NCBI GenBank assembly: GCA_041488295.1
Contig: JBGPOZ010000023.1
Span: forward strand, 1 to 33,325
Source of the DNA: URHD0088 sp041488295
GTDB taxonomy: Bacteria; Pseudomonadota; Alphaproteobacteria; ATCC43930; CGMCC-115725
DNA length: 33,325 bases
Direction of reading: 5' to 3'
How positions within the stretch are numbered: the first letter of the stretch is position 1; every line of letters begins with the position of its first letter. The notes beneath the pieces are model-generated. The model saw only the letters and a program-made list of their open reading frames with translations, was not told the DNA's origin and ran no database searches. Positions 32,392 through 33,325 of this stretch are shown one piece after another. The translations under genes were made by a program, and so were the position numbers.

Positions 32392-33141
32392 CTAATGACG
32401 GGACGTCGCGACCCGCGGTCGCGTCCGGTCGACAATGGCGTCGCCCAGCAGGCGCCCGAGGCAACGGTAGCTCCGGTCGTTCATATGCAGACCGTCCGGC
32501 GACAGCATCGCCGCGACGCTGAACTGACCTGATGCCACCCAATGCTGCATCACCGCGAATCGGGGAAAAAGCGGAATGCCCTCGTCCTTGCCGATCGCAG
32601 CAAGATTTGTCTCCATGTCGCGATATCCGGCATGCGCCGTGACCTGCGGCGCGAACTGCATGTCCAGCAGAATGACGTCGATGCCGGCCGATTTGAGCCG
32701 TTCGATGCCCCGACGCACTGGTTTCTGATAGGCGGCAACGTCGTAGTCGTGCAGCACGGCGTTCGTTCCGACCTGCCAGACGACGAGATCGGGATCGAGT
32801 GCGAGGACATCGCGGTCGAAGCGCGCGATCATGTCGAACGAGGTTTCGCCGCCGACGCCCTTGTTGATCACCGTGACCGGCGTGTCCGGGGCGCGGCGGC
32901 GAAGCTCCGCGGCAAGCTGGCTCGGATAGGTGCGATCGGGTGCGCTTGCCCCGAAACCGGCCGTCGAGGACGAGCCGATGGCGACGATCGTGAGCGCCTC
33001 GTGACGGGTCAAACGCATGGTCGTGCGCGCCAAGCCGCCATGCAGCCGGGTCAGATCCGCGGGCGCCGCGCATTCGTTGCCGGCGACGGCCGGTCCGCCG
33101 AGGATAAGCGCAAGCAACGCGACGGGAAGCGCGCCCCTCAT
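32392..33141 (-). CDS. Secreted SGNH/GDSL hydrolase
   Basis: A 249-aa protein with a Sec signal peptide (MRGALPVALLALILGG, cleavage likely after AVA at about 20). SGNH blocks are all visible: block I GSSSTAG with nucleophile Ser58 (GSS replacing GDS), block II Gly in GVGGE (about 95-99), block III GTN with Asn127, and block V DGLH with Asp216 and His219. This predicts a periplasmic or exported esterase/acetylesterase; the substrate is unknown. ATG 33141 overlaps the stop of the upstream gene by 4 nt, so the two are translated in series. Confidence 0.9.
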   Translation of the reverse strand: MRGALPVALLALILGGPAVAGNECAAPADLTRLHGGLARTTMRLTRHEALTIVAIGSSSTAGFGASAPDRTYPSQLAAELRRRAPDTPVTVINKGVGGETSFDMIARFDRDVLALDPDLVVWQVGTNAVLHDYDVAAYQKPVRRGIERLKSAGIDVILLDMQFAPQVTAHAGYRDMETNLAAIGKDEGIPLFPRFAVMQHWVASGQFSVAAMLSPDGLHMNDRSYRCLGRLLGDAIVDRTRPRVATSRH

Positions 33142-33325
33142 TGGGCTGCCAAGCTGATCGCCTCGGCAAGCTGCCGCGGGAGGCAGCCATAGTCGCTCGC
33201 CGCGAGGGTCGCGCGATCGGCCTTCGAAACGTCGTCGAAATCGAAGGTTCCGTCGTCGCTCCAGAGTCTCATGATTTCCAGCCCCGGGAAGAGGTAGACC
33301 TCGTTGAGATCGGCCGATCGCCGCA
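33138..33325 (-). CDS. C-terminal fragment of an unidentified protein (cut by window edge)
   Basis: The minus-strand frame enters at the right edge and ends at TGA 33138-33140. About 61 residues are visible, including NEVYLFPGLEIMRLWSDDG and ending LAEAISLAAQ. I do not recognise the family. The 4-nt overlap with the SGNH hydrolase start shows an operon, so the missing upstream part may explain the hydrolase substrate. Confidence 0.6.
   Translation of the reverse strand, partial: RRSADLNEVYLFPGLEIMRLWSDDGTFDFDDVSKADRATLAASDYGCLPRQLAEAISLAAQ

Noticed and set aside
1..33325. Phage, transposon, toxin-antitoxin, CRISPR or defence island
   Set aside because: I saw no transposase, integrase, repeat array, tRNA-flanked boundary or defence-type gene, and base composition looks uniform by eye.

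Overview
The window is GC-rich DNA with tightly packed genes. It carries no tRNA, rRNA, CRISPR array or insertion sequence that I can see. The organism is almost certainly a free-living, flagellated alphaproteobacterium. The main evidence is a SciP (DUF1153) gene beside a fliF-fliG-fliH/flbE-fliN-flbD-flhA cluster, an arrangement I recall from Caulobacter crescentus. FlbD as the sigma-54 flagellar regulator and CtrA-like TTAA-N7-TTAA boxes agree with this. FlhF and FlhG point to a polar flagellum, so a Rhodospirillales-like or Caulobacterales-like lineage is my best guess. That placement is inference.

Layout. Positions 225-3258 (minus) hold an MFS transporter, a Tat-exported alpha/beta hydrolase and an SDR-like protein lacking the catalytic Tyr, divergent from a LysR regulator (3324-4193). 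Positions 4337-15617 (minus) are one long flagellar operon, transcribed fliF-fliG-fliH-fliN-flbD-flhA-flhF-flhG-fliK. SciP, an inhibitor of the cell-cycle regulator CtrA, lies just upstream on the same strand (15890-16213). Both sciP and fliF are preceded by one-mismatch CtrA boxes, and fliF also by a perfect 8-bp inverted repeat.

Positions 16365-23655 form an acyl-CoA and glutathione-transferase region. It has two 3-hydroxyacyl-CoA dehydrogenases, two GSTs, a DoxX membrane protein, a LysR regulator, a DmdB-like acyl-CoA ligase and a canonical SDR. A 635-bp non-coding leader with a candidate general-stress (EcfG-type) promoter and a possible micro-ORF precedes the conserved stress trio prkA-yeaH(DUF444)-spoVR (24291-29110).

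The right end holds a KirBac-type potassium channel (minus), a 58-residue lipoprotein with a strong hairpin just after it, a CYTH-CHAD protein, an SGNH hydrolase and a truncated gene at the window edge.

The genes themselves belong to known families. I did not find a clearly new multi-gene system. The most promising undescribed signals are regulatory: the CtrA/SciP/FlbD wiring around fliF, the prkA leader, and a three-copy ATCCGGC element that could form alternative hairpins in front of the acyl-CoA ligase. All family assignments come from reading the translated sequence and from memory of family members, not from database searches.
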